DNA of 64,000 bases from Micromonospora endophytica (GTDB lineage Bacteria > Actinomycetota > Actinomycetes > Mycobacteriales > Micromonosporaceae). The translations under genes were made by a program, and so were the position numbers. The notes beneath the pieces are model-generated. The model was not told where the DNA came from. It worked only from the letters and a program-made list of their open reading frames with translations, and searched no databases. Every line of letters begins with the position of its first letter. Position 1 is the first letter of the stretch. Below are positions 43,319 to 52,679 of this stretch, piece by piece. The stretch lies in contig NZ_POTX01000001.1 of assembly GCF_003236305.1 (NCBI RefSeq), forward strand, positions 58,619-122,618, written 5' to 3'.

Positions 43319-44263
43319 TCAGGCATGGCAGGCGGGCAGCCGCCCGCCGTTGAACTCGACGATTTCCTCAAACGCCGCCGCGACATCCAGCGGCTGGGCG
43401 AGTTCACCGCCGGCCCGCTCCACCAGGGCCCGGCGCAGATTGCCGACGAGCCGCTCGCGGTCGCGTAGGCCGTCGAACCCGCCGTACCCTTCGCGGGCAC
43501 AGTCCCGGGCCATCTGTAGGGCCGACATCCCGCGCTCGGCGGCCGTTGTCGCGACGGACTGAAGCCAACGCAGGTACGCGGTGGTCTCGTCGAACGCCTC
43601 CGGCCCGGCGACCGGCCCGTGCCCGCCCACCACCACCAACGGATCGAGCGCACGCAGTACGTCGAGCGCCGCCAGCATGCCGCGCACCGTGCCCATCAGC
43701 ACGAATGGGGTACACCCCGGCATCACCACGTCCCCGGCGAACAGCACCCGTTCGGCGGGCAGCCATACGACTGTGTCGTGGCGGGTGTGCGCCGGTCCCA
43801 CGGAGATGAGTTCGACTCGCCGTTCGCCCGCGTGCACTGTCAACCGATTCGTGTAGGTGAGGTGGGGCAGCACGGTCCGCACCTCACCCCAGTCCACGTT
43901 CGGCCAGAGCCCGGTCAACGCGAGCCCGGTCTCGGCGATCTCGGCGCGAGTCCCCGCGTGGCTCACCACCGTCGCGGCCGGTCCGAACACCGCGTTGCCG
44001 AAGGTGTGATCGCCGTGGAAGTGGGTGTTGACGATGATCCGGCGGGGACCGTCGGCGACCGCGTCGACGGCGGTACGCAGGGCTCTGGCCCGGCGCTCGG
44101 TGGCGGCGGTGTCCACCACGACCGCCCCGAAGCCGGGCGCGGTCACCACGCCTGCGTTGTTCAGACACCAGCCACCGTCCGGCTGGAGGTACGCGTAGAC
44201 CCGGTCGGCCACCTCCGTTATCCGGGCTGCGGCGGGCGGGCCGGTGCGATCGGAACCGGGCAC
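43319..44263 (-). CDS. Metallo-beta-lactamase-fold cyclase/thioesterase, ActIV-like
   Basis: GTG 44263 follows GAGGAGGT by eight bases. The 314-residue protein has the MBL zinc motif NTHFHGDHTFGN (His81, His83, Asp85, His86), a VGPAHTRHDTVVWLP histidine, FAGDVV and GGHGPVAG. In the actinorhodin pathway ActIV, an MBL-fold protein of about 300 residues, closes the second ring and releases the bicyclic product. Gene neighbours here match the other act functions, so I assign the same step. General hydrolase activity is the alternative. Confidence 0.75.
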   Translation of the reverse strand: MPGSDRTGPPAAARITEVADRVYAYLQPDGGWCLNNAGVVTAPGFGAVVVDTAATERRARALRTAVDAVADGPRRIIVNTHFHGDHTFGNAVFGPAATVVSHAGTRAEIAETGLALTGLWPNVDWGEVRTVLPHLTYTNRLTVHAGERRVELISVGPAHTRHDTVVWLPAERVLFAGDVVMPGCTPFVLMGTVRGMLAALDVLRALDPLVVVGGHGPVAGPEAFDETTAYLRWLQSVATTAAERGMSALQMARDCAREGYGGFDGLRDRERLVGNLRRALVERAGGELAQPLDVAAAFEEIVEFNGGRLPACHA

Positions 44264-44269
44264 CTACTG

Positions 44270-45409
44270 CTACCTCCTCGTCGGGGCGGCCGGCAGCAGG
44301 TCCGGCCGGCTCGCGTAGGCCCCGGCGATCGCGGGGAGTTGAAGGCCGGCATGACCGGCACCGGTGGTGACGTCCCGCCAGAACCGCTGCAGTGGCTCGT
44401 TCTCGGCCTGCCCCCGGCTGCCCGAGCTGCGGATCAACCGGTCGACCACGCCGGCCAGCAGGTCGGCGGCGAGGGCGCAGTCCCGGCCGTTGCGGACGGT
44501 GAGTACGGGGCCGGGATCGCCACGGTCAGCGACCTCGGCAACCCGTCGCAGCAGCAGCTCCACAGCGTCGAGTTCCCCGTCGGCACGTGCCAGTGTCAGC
44601 TCGTACACGGAACGGTTGATGCCACCGCTGATCGCCGCGGCGGGGCCTTTGAGCTTGCCGGCGACCAGCTCCACCCACCGGCTCACCGCGCCGCGAGCGG
44701 CGCCGAGCAGGGGGGCCACCAGAGTCAGACCGTTGGCCGCCTTCATCGGCACCTGGTGGCAGGCTGCCTGGGCGTCGGGCGCCCGCCCGGCGAACAGATC
44801 GGCGAGGGCGACGGAACGGGAGCGGGGCACGACGACCTCAGCGAGGACCAGGGTGTTGCTGCCCGTCGCGCGCATCCCCGCGTTGAACCAGGTGTCGGCG
44901 ATCCCGAAGGCGGCTCGCGGCACCGCGAAGAACCACGGCTCGTGCCCGCCGTCGACAGGCGTCCTGGCGCAGACCAGCGCCCAGTCGGCGTAGGCGACAC
45001 CACTGACGTACGGCCACTGACCGCGTACCCGCCAGCCGCCCGGGACCGGTTCGGCGGTTCCGCTCTGGCCCAGGGCCCCCACCACCACGACATCGGGACC
45101 CTGGGCCCAGACCTCCCGCTGGCCCTCGACCGGCAGGAAAGCCGCCATCCGACCAGTTGCCGCAGCCAGTGAGGCGAACCACGCGGTGGACGCGCAGGTC
45201 TCTCCCAGTAGGGCGACTGCGGACAGCAGTTCGGAGAAGCTTCCCGCCACGCCGCCCTGGGCGACGGGCACGAAATGCCGCGCGAAGCCCCCTTGGACGA
45301 CCAGTCTGACCACGTCGGGGTCAAGGTTGCGCCGGGCCTCGGAGTCAGCCGCGCGCTTGGCGGCCAGCGTGGCGATTTCCTGAACGGCGTCGGGCGACGG
45401 GCGGGGCAT
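44270..45409 (-). CDS. Acyl-CoA-dehydrogenase-fold flavin-dependent hydroxylase, ActVA-5-like
   Basis: ATG 45409 gives 379 residues with the acyl-CoA dehydrogenase / group D flavin monooxygenase fold: GGVAGSFSELLSAVALLGETCASTAWF, GGWRVRGQWPYVSGVAYADWALV and FNAGMRATGSNTLVL. ActVA-ORF5 of actinorhodin belongs to this fold and hydroxylates the quinone with reduced flavin from a separate reductase. No such reductase (ActVB-like) was recognised in the window, so it would have to come from elsewhere. The MBL gene starts seven bases after its stop. Confidence 0.8.
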   Translation of the reverse strand: MPRPSPDAVQEIATLAAKRAADSEARRNLDPDVVRLVVQGGFARHFVPVAQGGVAGSFSELLSAVALLGETCASTAWFASLAAATGRMAAFLPVEGQREVWAQGPDVVVVGALGQSGTAEPVPGGWRVRGQWPYVSGVAYADWALVCARTPVDGGHEPWFFAVPRAAFGIADTWFNAGMRATGSNTLVLAEVVVPRSRSVALADLFAGRAPDAQAACHQVPMKAANGLTLVAPLLGAARGAVSRWVELVAGKLKGPAAAISGGINRSVYELTLARADGELDAVELLLRRVAEVADRGDPGPVLTVRNGRDCALAADLLAGVVDRLIRSSGSRGQAENEPLQRFWRDVTTGAGHAGLQLPAIAGAYASRPDLLPAAPTRR

Positions 45410-45415
45410 TCCGAA

Positions 45416-46081
45416 TCACCCGATGGTGGTCGTGGTGAAGGTCACCGGGTTGGCCGGGTCCACGTAGTTCTCGAAGGGGTCCCAGGAGCCGGTCGTGGTC
45501 TGCTCCCGGAACCAGTAGAAGGCGGGATCCGCGAAGCTCGAACCGCCGGGCGAGGTGACAACGGCACCCGATCCGGCGGCGCGTACCCTGACGACGAGGT
45601 CGGGGATATCGAACTCCACGCCCCCTGGGAAGTAGCTGTTCGATCGGACGATCAGATCCGCGCCGTTACGCTGCACCCAGAAATTGGCCCCGCTGATACC
45701 GCTGCCACCCTCAAGTCGATATCCGAGGATGGTGCCGCCGGTGATCCGGTAAGCCACCCGGAGGTCGGTGAGCTGCTTGTTGAACGCGGCCACCGCCAGG
45801 ATCGGGGCTGAGTCGAACCGTACGGTAAGTTTCTTTTCCGGTTGCACGGTGACGGGCGCGGTGACGGTGAAGTTCCGCGCGTACTCGATGGGAAGCCATT
45901 CGCCGTTGAGTCGGGTCCGCGATTCGTACTCGACGTTGACGGTCACGCTCTGCACCGTGGCGTGGCCGGCGGTCGCGCCGCCCCGGGCCGCTGCCGGGGA
46001 AGCCTGTACGGCGGCGCTTGCCGCGACAAGACCGAACGTCCCCGCAGCAATGGTGATCGCGCGAAAGAATCGATACCGCAT
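45416..46081 (-). CDS. Secreted protein of unknown function within the polyketide cluster
   Basis: ATG 46081 opens a signal peptide (MRYRFFRAITIAAGTFGLV, then cleavage near AAVQASPAAA). The 221-residue product is predicted to be exported, rich in beta-strand sequence (VNVEYESRTRLNGEWLPIEY, FTVTAPVTVQPEKKLTVRFD) and lacks cysteines in the mature part. I recognise no family. A secreted protein among polyketide enzymes is unusual; it could bind or modify the product outside the cell. Confidence 0.7.
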   Translation of the reverse strand: MRYRFFRAITIAAGTFGLVAASAAVQASPAAARGGATAGHATVQSVTVNVEYESRTRLNGEWLPIEYARNFTVTAPVTVQPEKKLTVRFDSAPILAVAAFNKQLTDLRVAYRITGGTILGYRLEGGSGISGANFWVQRNGADLIVRSNSYFPGGVEFDIPDLVVRVRAAGSGAVVTSPGGSSFADPAFYWFREQTTTGSWDPFENYVDPANPVTFTTTTIG

Positions 46082-46142
46082 GGTTGGGTGTCCCTTCACT
46101 TGGTTCCTCGAATTCGGATGGTCGTGCGGGAACGTCGAGAGG

Positions 46143-46658
46143 TCACCGGAGCGGGGCCCCGACCTCGACCTCCCGCTCGTCTGTGGTGTGTGCGGACGCA
46201 CCGCCCGCCGGTGCTGCGGCCCCTTCGGGTTGCCAGTCGTGCTCCACCCAGCGGGACCGGAGCAGCAGGCGGCCAGCGTTCTCCACCAGCACGTCGTGAA
46301 CGACACAGCTTGGCGCGATCTCCGGCACACGTACGCCTGGGCGGGTGGTCACCACCAAGGCGTAGAAGGTGGAGTGGATCTCACCGTCGGGGCGCTGATC
46401 CAACCGGAGCATCCCGAACCAGTGGCGCCGCTGCACGGGCTCGTCGCCGAATCGCTCGCGGTGGAAGGCGCTCAGCTCGTCGGCGATTCCTCGGCGCGTA
46501 CGGGCCGGGGGGCGTCCCGGTGTGTGCCGAAATTCGCCGTCCTCGGTGAAGGTGCCGGCGTAGACGTCGAACTGGCGGCTGTCCAGCGCATGCACCTGAT
46601 CCGCGTAGAACTGTTGCACCCGGGGATACAACTCGGACAACGAATGTGGCGGTGTCAT
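46143..46658 (-). CDS. SnoaL/NTF2-like protein, ActVI-A-like
   Basis: ATG 46658 is chosen because GAGAGGT lies five bases upstream; an earlier ATG at 46691 is not supported. The 171-residue protein has an NTF2-like (SnoaL_4) fold pattern: YPRVQQFYADQVHALDSRQFDVYAGTFTEDGEFRH near the N-terminus, then RRHWFGMLRLDQ. Family members are small cyclase- or hydroxylase-like polyketide proteins, and ActVI-A of actinorhodin is a remembered relative. A SARP-type promoter lies upstream (46701-46732). Confidence 0.75.
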   Translation of the reverse strand: MTPPHSLSELYPRVQQFYADQVHALDSRQFDVYAGTFTEDGEFRHTPGRPPARTRRGIADELSAFHRERFGDEPVQRRHWFGMLRLDQRPDGEIHSTFYALVVTTRPGVRVPEIAPSCVVHDVLVENAGRLLLRSRWVEHDWQPEGAAAPAGGASAHTTDEREVEVGAPLR

Positions 46659-46700
46659 GGCACCTCTCAACCGGCGATTCCAGTGGGTCAACCGAGGCAG

Positions 46701-46732
46701 ATGCTAGGACCTCGTACTCGAATGCCGCTCGA
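46701..46732 (-). promoter_or_regulatory. SARP-activated promoter for the SnoaL-like/ActVA-5-like operon
   Basis: Read on the minus strand, TCGAGCG and TCGAGTA repeat with an 11-bp period (CTCGA on the plus strand at 46717 and 46728). Exactly eight bases separate the second heptamer from the -10 hexamer TAGCAT (46701-46706). That is the arrangement described for ActII-ORF4/DnrI-type SARP activators. Confidence 0.7.
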
Positions 46733-46834
46733 ATTGCTGAGCCCGCTCGAACGGCGCCGTCTGCCGCCCGCCGAAACCCGGGATGCGGATTTCCCGAATT
46801 GCATCGATATCTGTCGCTCGGGTTCGTCGGTGGG

Positions 46835-47788
46835 CTACGACTGGCGGCGCTGAGACTCGATGCCGGACAGCGCGTCGATCACGGCGTTTTGTTTGAGGTC
46901 CCGTTCCACAGACAATCTGTCGTGATTCCCCGAGCCGTAGGTTCGATCGGCCTCGGCGCCGAGGAAGTCGATGCACTCCTCGGTCAGTCTCGGATGCCCC
47001 AGCTCCTGCCAGCTCTGTTCGAGGCCGCGACCAAGGTGCGTGAGCCAACGGCGCAGCCCACCCGCACCGCCGCCCAGGTGAAACGCCTCGAACGGGCCTA
47101 CCGTCGCCCAGCGCAGACCGATCGAATGGGTCACGACGCGGTCCAGTTCTTCCATTGTGACCACGCCTTCGCGCACCAGGTGGATGCACTCCTGGAGCAA
47201 CGCCGACTGCAGCCGGTTGGCGACGAACCGCGGTACGGGCTTGCGGAGCACCACGGGAACCTTTCCCACCGACCGATAGAAGGCGACCGCCTCGGCGATG
47301 GCCTGTGGCTGGGTTCTCGTACCACCGACCACCTCCACCAGCGGAATGACGTGCGGAGGGTTGAACGGGTGGCCGACGACGACCCGTCCCGGGTCGTCGA
47401 GGTCGGAGGCGATCTCGTCCGGCGGCATCGTGGAGGTCGAGGAGAGCAGCAGCGCTCCGGGCGGCGCCGCGGCCGCGATCGCCAGGTAGAGGTCCCGCTT
47501 GAGATCGCGGTCCTCGGGAGCGTTCTCCTGTACCACCTCGGCGTCGGCGACGGCCGTCGCCAGGTCGGGCACGAACCGCAGCCGGGCGGCGAGTTCCGCC
47601 GGGTCGCGGGGTCCGCCCGGCATGGTCTCCGCGAACAGCCGTAGCTGGTCGACGACTATCCGTTCGGCCTCGGGCCGCCTGCTGTTGACGATGACGTCGA
47701 GCCCGTGCGCGGCGAACAGCGCTATCCAGCCCAGGCCGATGGTTCCCGCGCCGATCACCGTCACTCTGGTTGGTCGTCCCGCACTCAT
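46835..47788 (-). CDS. 3-hydroxyacyl-CoA-dehydrogenase-like ketoreductase, ActVI-1-like
   Basis: The 317-residue protein starts with the NAD-binding VTVIGAGTIGLGWIALFAAHGL (GxGxxG). It has STSTMPPDEIASDLDDPGRVVVGHPFNPPHVIPLVEVV, the 3-hydroxyacyl-CoA dehydrogenase / lambda-crystallin signature. ActVI-1 of actinorhodin is from this family and reduces the side-chain ketone that sets the pyran-ring stereocentre. The surrounding genes support the same role. Carnitine-dehydrogenase-like activity is an alternative from family membership alone. Confidence 0.82.
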   Translation of the reverse strand: MSAGRPTRVTVIGAGTIGLGWIALFAAHGLDVIVNSRRPEAERIVVDQLRLFAETMPGGPRDPAELAARLRFVPDLATAVADAEVVQENAPEDRDLKRDLYLAIAAAAPPGALLLSSTSTMPPDEIASDLDDPGRVVVGHPFNPPHVIPLVEVVGGTRTQPQAIAEAVAFYRSVGKVPVVLRKPVPRFVANRLQSALLQECIHLVREGVVTMEELDRVVTHSIGLRWATVGPFEAFHLGGGAGGLRRWLTHLGRGLEQSWQELGHPRLTEECIDFLGAEADRTYGSGNHDRLSVERDLKQNAVIDALSGIESQRRQS

Positions 47789-47887
47789 CTGCGCTGCCTT
47801 CCTTTCCCGAAACGTCCCGCTGCGCCCTGCTCCCGAGTCATCCGGCGGCCCTAGCCGTCGCGTCGCCTGCCGGAGTTCGCGTGCACC

Positions 47888-49303
47888 TCAGCAGGGTTCG
47901 GCCGAGACCGCGCCGGTGTTGAGGCAGGCGAGCAGGGTGCGCGCCTGCACGTTCAGGTAGTGCGGGTGCCGCACCAGGTGGCGGAGCTGATCGATGCTGA
48001 TCCAGCAGAAGCCCGGGGGAGGGTCCAGCGGGACCTGCGTCGCATCCACCTCAATGATCATGTAGCGGCTCTCGGCGTTCCGGAACCGGCCGCCCTCCTC
48101 AGAGTGGATCACTGAGTAGCGAACGCGACCCGGATCCGCCCCCAGCACGAGATGCAGAAACCGTGGGTGATCTCGGCGATCGAGATGCCGGTAGTTGTCC
48201 GGAACACACTGGACGGTCGGCGCCAGCTCCACGCAGTTTCGGGTTCCGCTCTCCGCGCGGGCCTGCGCCAGCAGATGCGGCACCCCATCGATATGGCGGG
48301 TCAGGAAGGCGGCCACACCGATGCCGCACTGCTCGATCAGTGGCTGGGTCCAGTGGCTGACCTCGCGGTTGTCGGCCGTGACCGAGGCGGCGACCACCCG
48401 GAAGTAGCGGCCCTCCTCGTGGTCGATCGAGCGTCTGCCGCGGCGCCACCCGGTCACCTCGGTCAAGGGTTTGAGATCGGCGCGTACGTCCCGCCGGGCG
48501 CGTTCGGCGGTGAACCAGGACAGCAGCTCGGTGTCGGAGTGCAACGCCCCCGACTCGTCGGACCCCACCGGCGCACAGGCGAGCACGGTGCGGGCATCCA
48601 TGTTGACGACATTGTCCAGGCGCAGCAACTCGCCGAGCTGGCCCAGCGTGAGCCAGCAGAAGTCGGCGCCGACCGGCACCGGGCCGGTGGCCTCGACGAT
48701 CATGTTCCGGTTCGCCTTGTGATGGAACCACGCGCCGTGCTCGGACTGGAGCACGTCGGCGAGCACCCGGCCGCGCCGCGGCCCGACGAAGTAGTCCAGA
48801 TATCGCACCTTGGCGCCGCGGTGCACCCCGGTGAAGTTGCTTCGGGTCGCCTGGACGGTGGGGGATAGCTGGAGCAGATTGGGATTTCCCGGCTCCATCT
48901 TCGCCTGCATCAGGGCGTGCAGTACGCCGTCGAATTCCTTGACGAGAAGGCCGAGCATGCCCACCTCGGGCTGCGTGATGATCGGCTGTTCCCAGCGCCG
49001 GAACGGCCCCTCGTCGGTACGGCAGCGCAGCCCTTCGATGCTGAAGAACCTGCCGGTGTGGTGGACCAGGTTGCCGGTGACCCGCTCGAAGGACCACTGG
49101 TCCAGATCGGCGAAGTCGATCAGCTCGACGCCGAACCGGTGGGCGCGGCGACGTTCGGCCAGCCACCCGGGAAACTCGGCGGTGCTCATCTGCACGCCCG
49201 CCGAGGACTCCGCCAGCGATCTCGCGAACCTGGAGGCAGGCCCCGCGTCTGCCCGGGGCCGCAGGCGCAGACCGGCCCCGGCGGGCCCGAGTGCAGCGTT
49301 CAT
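47888..49303 (-). CDS. NDP-hexose 2,3-dehydratase
   Basis: ATG 49303 overlaps the SDR stop (ATGA) and follows AGGAGG at the right distance. The 471-residue protein consists of two similar halves, each with an FxRVxxNLVxHTxRxFSIEGL-like or RYFRVVAASV core and a QPLI/QPII plus LVKEFDGVLHALMQAK or TRHIDGVPHLLAQAR stretch. This is the duplicated EvaA/TylX-type architecture. The family removes water from NDP-4-keto-6-deoxyglucose to start 2-deoxygenation. It is a key step toward the dimethylamino sugar. Confidence 0.92.
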   Translation of the reverse strand: MNAALGPAGAGLRLRPRADAGPASRFARSLAESSAGVQMSTAEFPGWLAERRRAHRFGVELIDFADLDQWSFERVTGNLVHHTGRFFSIEGLRCRTDEGPFRRWEQPIITQPEVGMLGLLVKEFDGVLHALMQAKMEPGNPNLLQLSPTVQATRSNFTGVHRGAKVRYLDYFVGPRRGRVLADVLQSEHGAWFHHKANRNMIVEATGPVPVGADFCWLTLGQLGELLRLDNVVNMDARTVLACAPVGSDESGALHSDTELLSWFTAERARRDVRADLKPLTEVTGWRRGRRSIDHEEGRYFRVVAASVTADNREVSHWTQPLIEQCGIGVAAFLTRHIDGVPHLLAQARAESGTRNCVELAPTVQCVPDNYRHLDRRDHPRFLHLVLGADPGRVRYSVIHSEEGGRFRNAESRYMIIEVDATQVPLDPPPGFCWISIDQLRHLVRHPHYLNVQARTLLACLNTGAVSAEPC

Positions 49304-50139
49304 TGTTCCTCCTGGCTGTCGGACCGCAGCGGTGGTCGTCGCCGGGCTGCCACGACCGACTGCTCTGCCGCCATCCGATTGAGGTTCTCGAGCCAGCGAT
49401 CGAGATCGGCGATGCGGGCAGTCATCTGCTGGACTACCTCCGGGTGCGGAAGGACCAGGAACCGCTCCTCGGCGATGCCCGTGAACAGCGCCTCGGCCAC
49501 CTCTTCCGGGCCGATCGCGGTCGAGGTGAGCCGCAGCCCGGCGACGCCCGCCATTCGATGTGTCTCGGTACGTACGCCACGTGGACAGATGGCGTGGACG
49601 CTGACGCCGCGGTGCCGGTAGGTCAGCGAGAGCCACTCGGCGAAAGCGAGCGCGGCATGCTTGGACACCGCGTAGGGCGCCGCGTCGATCATGGTGAGCA
49701 GGCCAGCCGAGGACACCACGGACACGAACCGTCCACGGCCGCGCTCCAGCCACTCCGGCAACAGGTCACGGGCGGCCCGTACGTGTGCCATGAGGTTGAC
49801 GTCCCAGGCTGTCTGCCAGTCCTCGTCGGCGGCTTCAGGACCCCCCGTGTGGACCGCTCCCGCGTTGGCGCAGAACACGTCGACCGGCCCGCCGAGCAGT
49901 CGACGGGCGGCCGGAACGAGGCTCTCCGCCGCGTTCCCGGGCAGGGGCAGGCCGCCGACCTCGGCGGCCACCGTCGCGGCGCGGTCGGGGTTGCGGTCGT
50001 TGACCACCACCCGGGCCCCGGCGGCAGCGAACCTCCGCGCCAGGGCTGCCCCGATGCCGCGACCGGCGCCCGTGACCACCACCCCGGCGTCGCGGAGGTC
50101 GACCCGCCGGCCGTTGCCGCCGCCTGCTCCACGGTCCAT
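49300..50139 (-). CDS. Short-chain dehydrogenase/reductase
   Basis: ATG 50139 shares one base with the upstream stop (TGATG). The 279-residue product has the NAD(P) motif VVTGAGRGIGAAL, the NAG-like CANAGAV, and the catalytic serine and YAVSKHAA tyrosine-lysine pair. It may reduce a keto group on the sugar (C3 or C4) or on the polyketide. The sequence does not decide between these. Its place between the 2,3-dehydratase and epimerase genes favours the sugar. Confidence 0.82.
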   Translation of the reverse strand: MDRGAGGGNGRRVDLRDAGVVVTGAGRGIGAALARRFAAAGARVVVNDRNPDRAATVAAEVGGLPLPGNAAESLVPAARRLLGGPVDVFCANAGAVHTGGPEAADEDWQTAWDVNLMAHVRAARDLLPEWLERGRGRFVSVVSSAGLLTMIDAAPYAVSKHAALAFAEWLSLTYRHRGVSVHAICPRGVRTETHRMAGVAGLRLTSTAIGPEEVAEALFTGIAEERFLVLPHPEVVQQMTARIADLDRWLENLNRMAAEQSVVAARRRPPLRSDSQEEQ

Positions 50140-50747
50140 CACGCCGCCTCCCACGCCAGTGAGAGCTGCCGGCAGGCGGCGTAGTCAGGCAAGATCCCCG
50201 CGCGCTCGGCCTCATCCAGGGTGGGGGCTGTCCGATCCCGCTCGGAGAGGACCAGGTCGAACTCGGTCGGCAGCGGCAGCCGTAGCCGGGGATCGGTCGG
50301 CGATATCGCCAGCTCGTTGGCGGGCACGTACTCCGTGGACAGCAGGTAGCAGACGACTGTGTCATCGGCCAGCGACACGAACAGGTGCCCGACGCCCACC
50401 GGCAGATAGAGCGCCCGGAAATCCCGCTGGTCGAGGAGCACGCTGTCCCACTGGCCATAGGTCGGCGCGCCCACCCGGGTGTCGACGATGATGTCGAGCG
50501 CCCGTCCCTGCGCGCTGTAGACGAACTTCGCCATGCCCGGCGGCGTGGCGGTGAAGTGGATCCCCCGGGCCACCGCCCGGTGTGACCTGCTGAGGCTGCA
50601 CTGCGCCACCGGGAACAACCGGTGGCCGGTGTGATCGAGGAAAAGCTCCTGTTGATACGGCGACAGGAACAGACCTCGATGGTCGTGGAAGGACTGGGGC
50701 GTGAGTTCGTACGCGCCCTCGACCTTCAGCTCGCGGATCTGCACCAC
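50139..50747 (-). CDS. dTDP-4-keto-6-deoxyhexose 3,5-epimerase-like protein
   Basis: The 202-residue cupin starts with VQIRELKVEGAYELTPQSFHDHRGLF and contains SRSHRAVARGIHFTATPPGMAKFVY, the conserved RGIHF region with the catalytic histidine of RmlC-type epimerases, then GRALDIIVDTR and FRALYLPVGVGHLF. It inverts C5 (and possibly C3) of the ketosugar, pointing to an L-configured product. Its stop overlaps the SDR start by one base. Confidence 0.87.
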   Translation of the reverse strand: MVQIRELKVEGAYELTPQSFHDHRGLFLSPYQQELFLDHTGHRLFPVAQCSLSRSHRAVARGIHFTATPPGMAKFVYSAQGRALDIIVDTRVGAPTYGQWDSVLLDQRDFRALYLPVGVGHLFVSLADDTVVCYLLSTEYVPANELAISPTDPRLRLPLPTEFDLVLSERDRTAPTLDEAERAGILPDYAACRQLSLAWEAA

Positions 50748-50753
50748 TGCACC

Positions 50754-51500
50754 TCAGTCCCGCTCCAGGACGCCGACGTACATCCCCGGCCCGCCGAGAG
50801 GGTGTACGACGTGCTCGGCGGTGAACCCCGCCCGCGCGAACGCGGTAAGGTACTCCTGCCGGGTGAACAGCGTCATGACGTGGGTCTCGGTGTGGTGTCT
50901 GATGCCGGCCGCAGGTTCGGCGACCACCCAGTGGATCTCCATCCGACTGGCGGACCGATCGGGATCCCGCACCGAATGCGAGACGCGGGAGATGGTTCGC
51001 CCGTCGACCACCACCACGTCTGCCTGGACGTGGCCGGACAGGAACGTCTCCGGCGACCACCAGGGTTCGATGACCACGACGCCGCCGGAGTTCAGATGCC
51101 TGGCGAAACTCTCCAGCGTCGCGTTCAGCTCCGCTGCGTCGGCCAGGTAGCCGACCGAGCTGAACATGCAGGTGATCGCGTCGAACGTACGGCCGAGGTC
51201 GAACTTGCGCATGTCGCCCTGCCACAGCTGCGTGCCGGGCAGCCGCTGGCGAGCCAGCCGCAACATCTCCTCGGACAGGTCCAACCCGGCCACCTCGCCG
51301 AACGCTGCCGCGAAGTGCCGCAGGTGCGCTCCGGTGCCGCACGCGACATCGAGCACCTGGTCCGCGTCGCGGGCACGCTCGCGGACCAAGCCGATCGCGA
51401 TCTCGGCCTCGCCGGCGTAGTCCTTGCCACGGCCCCGGTACGAGGCGTCGTACAGTTCGGCCCGCTGGTACACGTCGAGGACCTCGGAATGATTCATCAC
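50754..51500 (-). CDS. Deoxyaminosugar N,N-dimethyltransferase (DesVI/TylM1-like)
   Basis: ATG 51500 (or the adjacent ATG 51497) gives 248 residues with SAM motif I VLDVACGTGAHLRHFA, VAGLDLS, DAITCMFSSVGYL and the C-terminal MTLFTRQEYLTAFARAGF. The combination is typical of DesVI/TylM1/SnogX N-methyltransferases, which dimethylate a 3-amino-3-deoxyhexose. It acts after the aminotransferase encoded just upstream. Confidence 0.87.
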   Translation of the reverse strand: MMNHSEVLDVYQRAELYDASYRGRGKDYAGEAEIAIGLVRERARDADQVLDVACGTGAHLRHFAAAFGEVAGLDLSEEMLRLARQRLPGTQLWQGDMRKFDLGRTFDAITCMFSSVGYLADAAELNATLESFARHLNSGGVVVIEPWWSPETFLSGHVQADVVVVDGRTISRVSHSVRDPDRSASRMEIHWVVAEPAAGIRHHTETHVMTLFTRQEYLTAFARAGFTAEHVVHPLGGPGMYVGVLERD

Positions 51501-51527
51501 GTGTTCTCCATCGGTGCGTACGGGCGA

Positions 51528-52679
51528 TCACAGGGTCGTCAGCACGTGGCGCAGCGCTTCGATCACCCGGTCCTGGACGTCGGTCGGGAGGGACGGGTAC
51601 ATCGGCAGCGAGAAGATCTCCTTGGACAGCCGCTCCGTGACGGGGAGCGCGCCCGCGGGATAGCCGAGATGAGCGAACCCGGTCATCGTGTGCACCGGCC
51701 AGGGATAGCTGATGTTCAACGAGATCCCGTACGACGTGAGCCGGTCGATGATCTGGTCGCGCTGCGGATGCCGGACCACGTAGACGTAGTAGACGTGTTC
51801 GTTACCGGCGGTGGTCGTCGGCAGACGCAGCCCACCGTCGCCGACGAACTCGGCCAGCCCCTGCTCGTAGCGGCGGGCGACGGCACGGCGTGCGGCGACA
51901 TAGGTGTCCAGCCGGCGGAGCTTGCGGCGCAGGATCTCGGCCTGCACCTCATCGAGTCGCGAGTTGTGCCCAGGGGTCTGGACGACGTAGTAGACCTCCT
52001 CCATGCCGTAGTAGCGCAGGCGTCGGAGGTTCCGGTCCACCTCGTCGTCGGAGGTGACGACGGCACCGCCGTCGCCGTATGCGCCCAGCACCTTGGTGGG
52101 GTAGAAGGAGAACGCGGCCGCGTCGCCGTGCGTGCCGGCGAGTCGTCCGTGCTGGCGGGCACCGTGCGCCTGCGCGCAGTCCTCGAGAACCCGCAGACCG
52201 CGCTGCGCCGCCAGGTCACGCAACGGCGCCATGTCCACGCACTGTCCGTACAGATGCACGGGCAGCAGTGCCGCGGTGCGTTCGGTGATCGCGGCGGCCA
52301 CCTGGCTGGTGTCCATGAGGAAGTCCTCGTCACGGACGTCGACGAAGACCGGCGTCGCACCGGCGCCGTCGATCGCCACGACGGTCGGGGCGGCCGTGTT
52401 GGACACGGTGATGACCTCGTCTCCGGGGCCGATCCCGAGCGCCTCCAGTCCCAGCTTGACCGCGTTGGTGCCGTTGTCGACACCCACGCAGTGCGCCGCA
52501 CCGTGGTAGGCGGCGAACTCCTGCTCGAACCCGCGCACGCTCGCACCGAGGACGAGCTGCCCGGACCGGAACACCTGGTCGACGGCGTCCAGGATGTCGG
52601 CGCGTTCGGCCTCGTACTCGTCGAGATATGCCCAGACCCGCGTGGTCGTCGAGATACCTGGCTGTTGCCGCAGGCTCAT
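51528..52679 (-). CDS. NDP-3-keto-deoxyhexose aminotransferase (DegT/DnrJ/EryC1 family)
   Basis: ATG 52679 overlaps the dioxygenase stop (ATGA). The 383-residue PLP enzyme has [48 protein letters not shown] and the PLP lysine in [15 protein letters not shown]. It most resembles TylB/DesV-type C3 aminotransferases. It installs the 3-amino group that is then dimethylated. Confidence 0.9.
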   Translation of the reverse strand: MSLRQQPGISTTTRVWAYLDEYEAERADILDAVDQVFRSGQLVLGASVRGFEQEFAAYHGAAHCVGVDNGTNAVKLGLEALGIGPGDEVITVSNTAAPTVVAIDGAGATPVFVDVRDEDFLMDTSQVAAAITERTAALLPVHLYGQCVDMAPLRDLAAQRGLRVLEDCAQAHGARQHGRLAGTHGDAAAFSFYPTKVLGAYGDGGAVVTSDDEVDRNLRRLRYYGMEEVYYVVQTPGHNSRLDEVQAEILRRKLRRLDTYVAARRAVARRYEQGLAEFVGDGGLRLPTTTAGNEHVYYVYVVRHPQRDQIIDRLTSYGISLNISYPWPVHTMTGFAHLGYPAGALPVTERLSKEIFSLPMYPSLPTDVQDRVIEALRHVLTTL

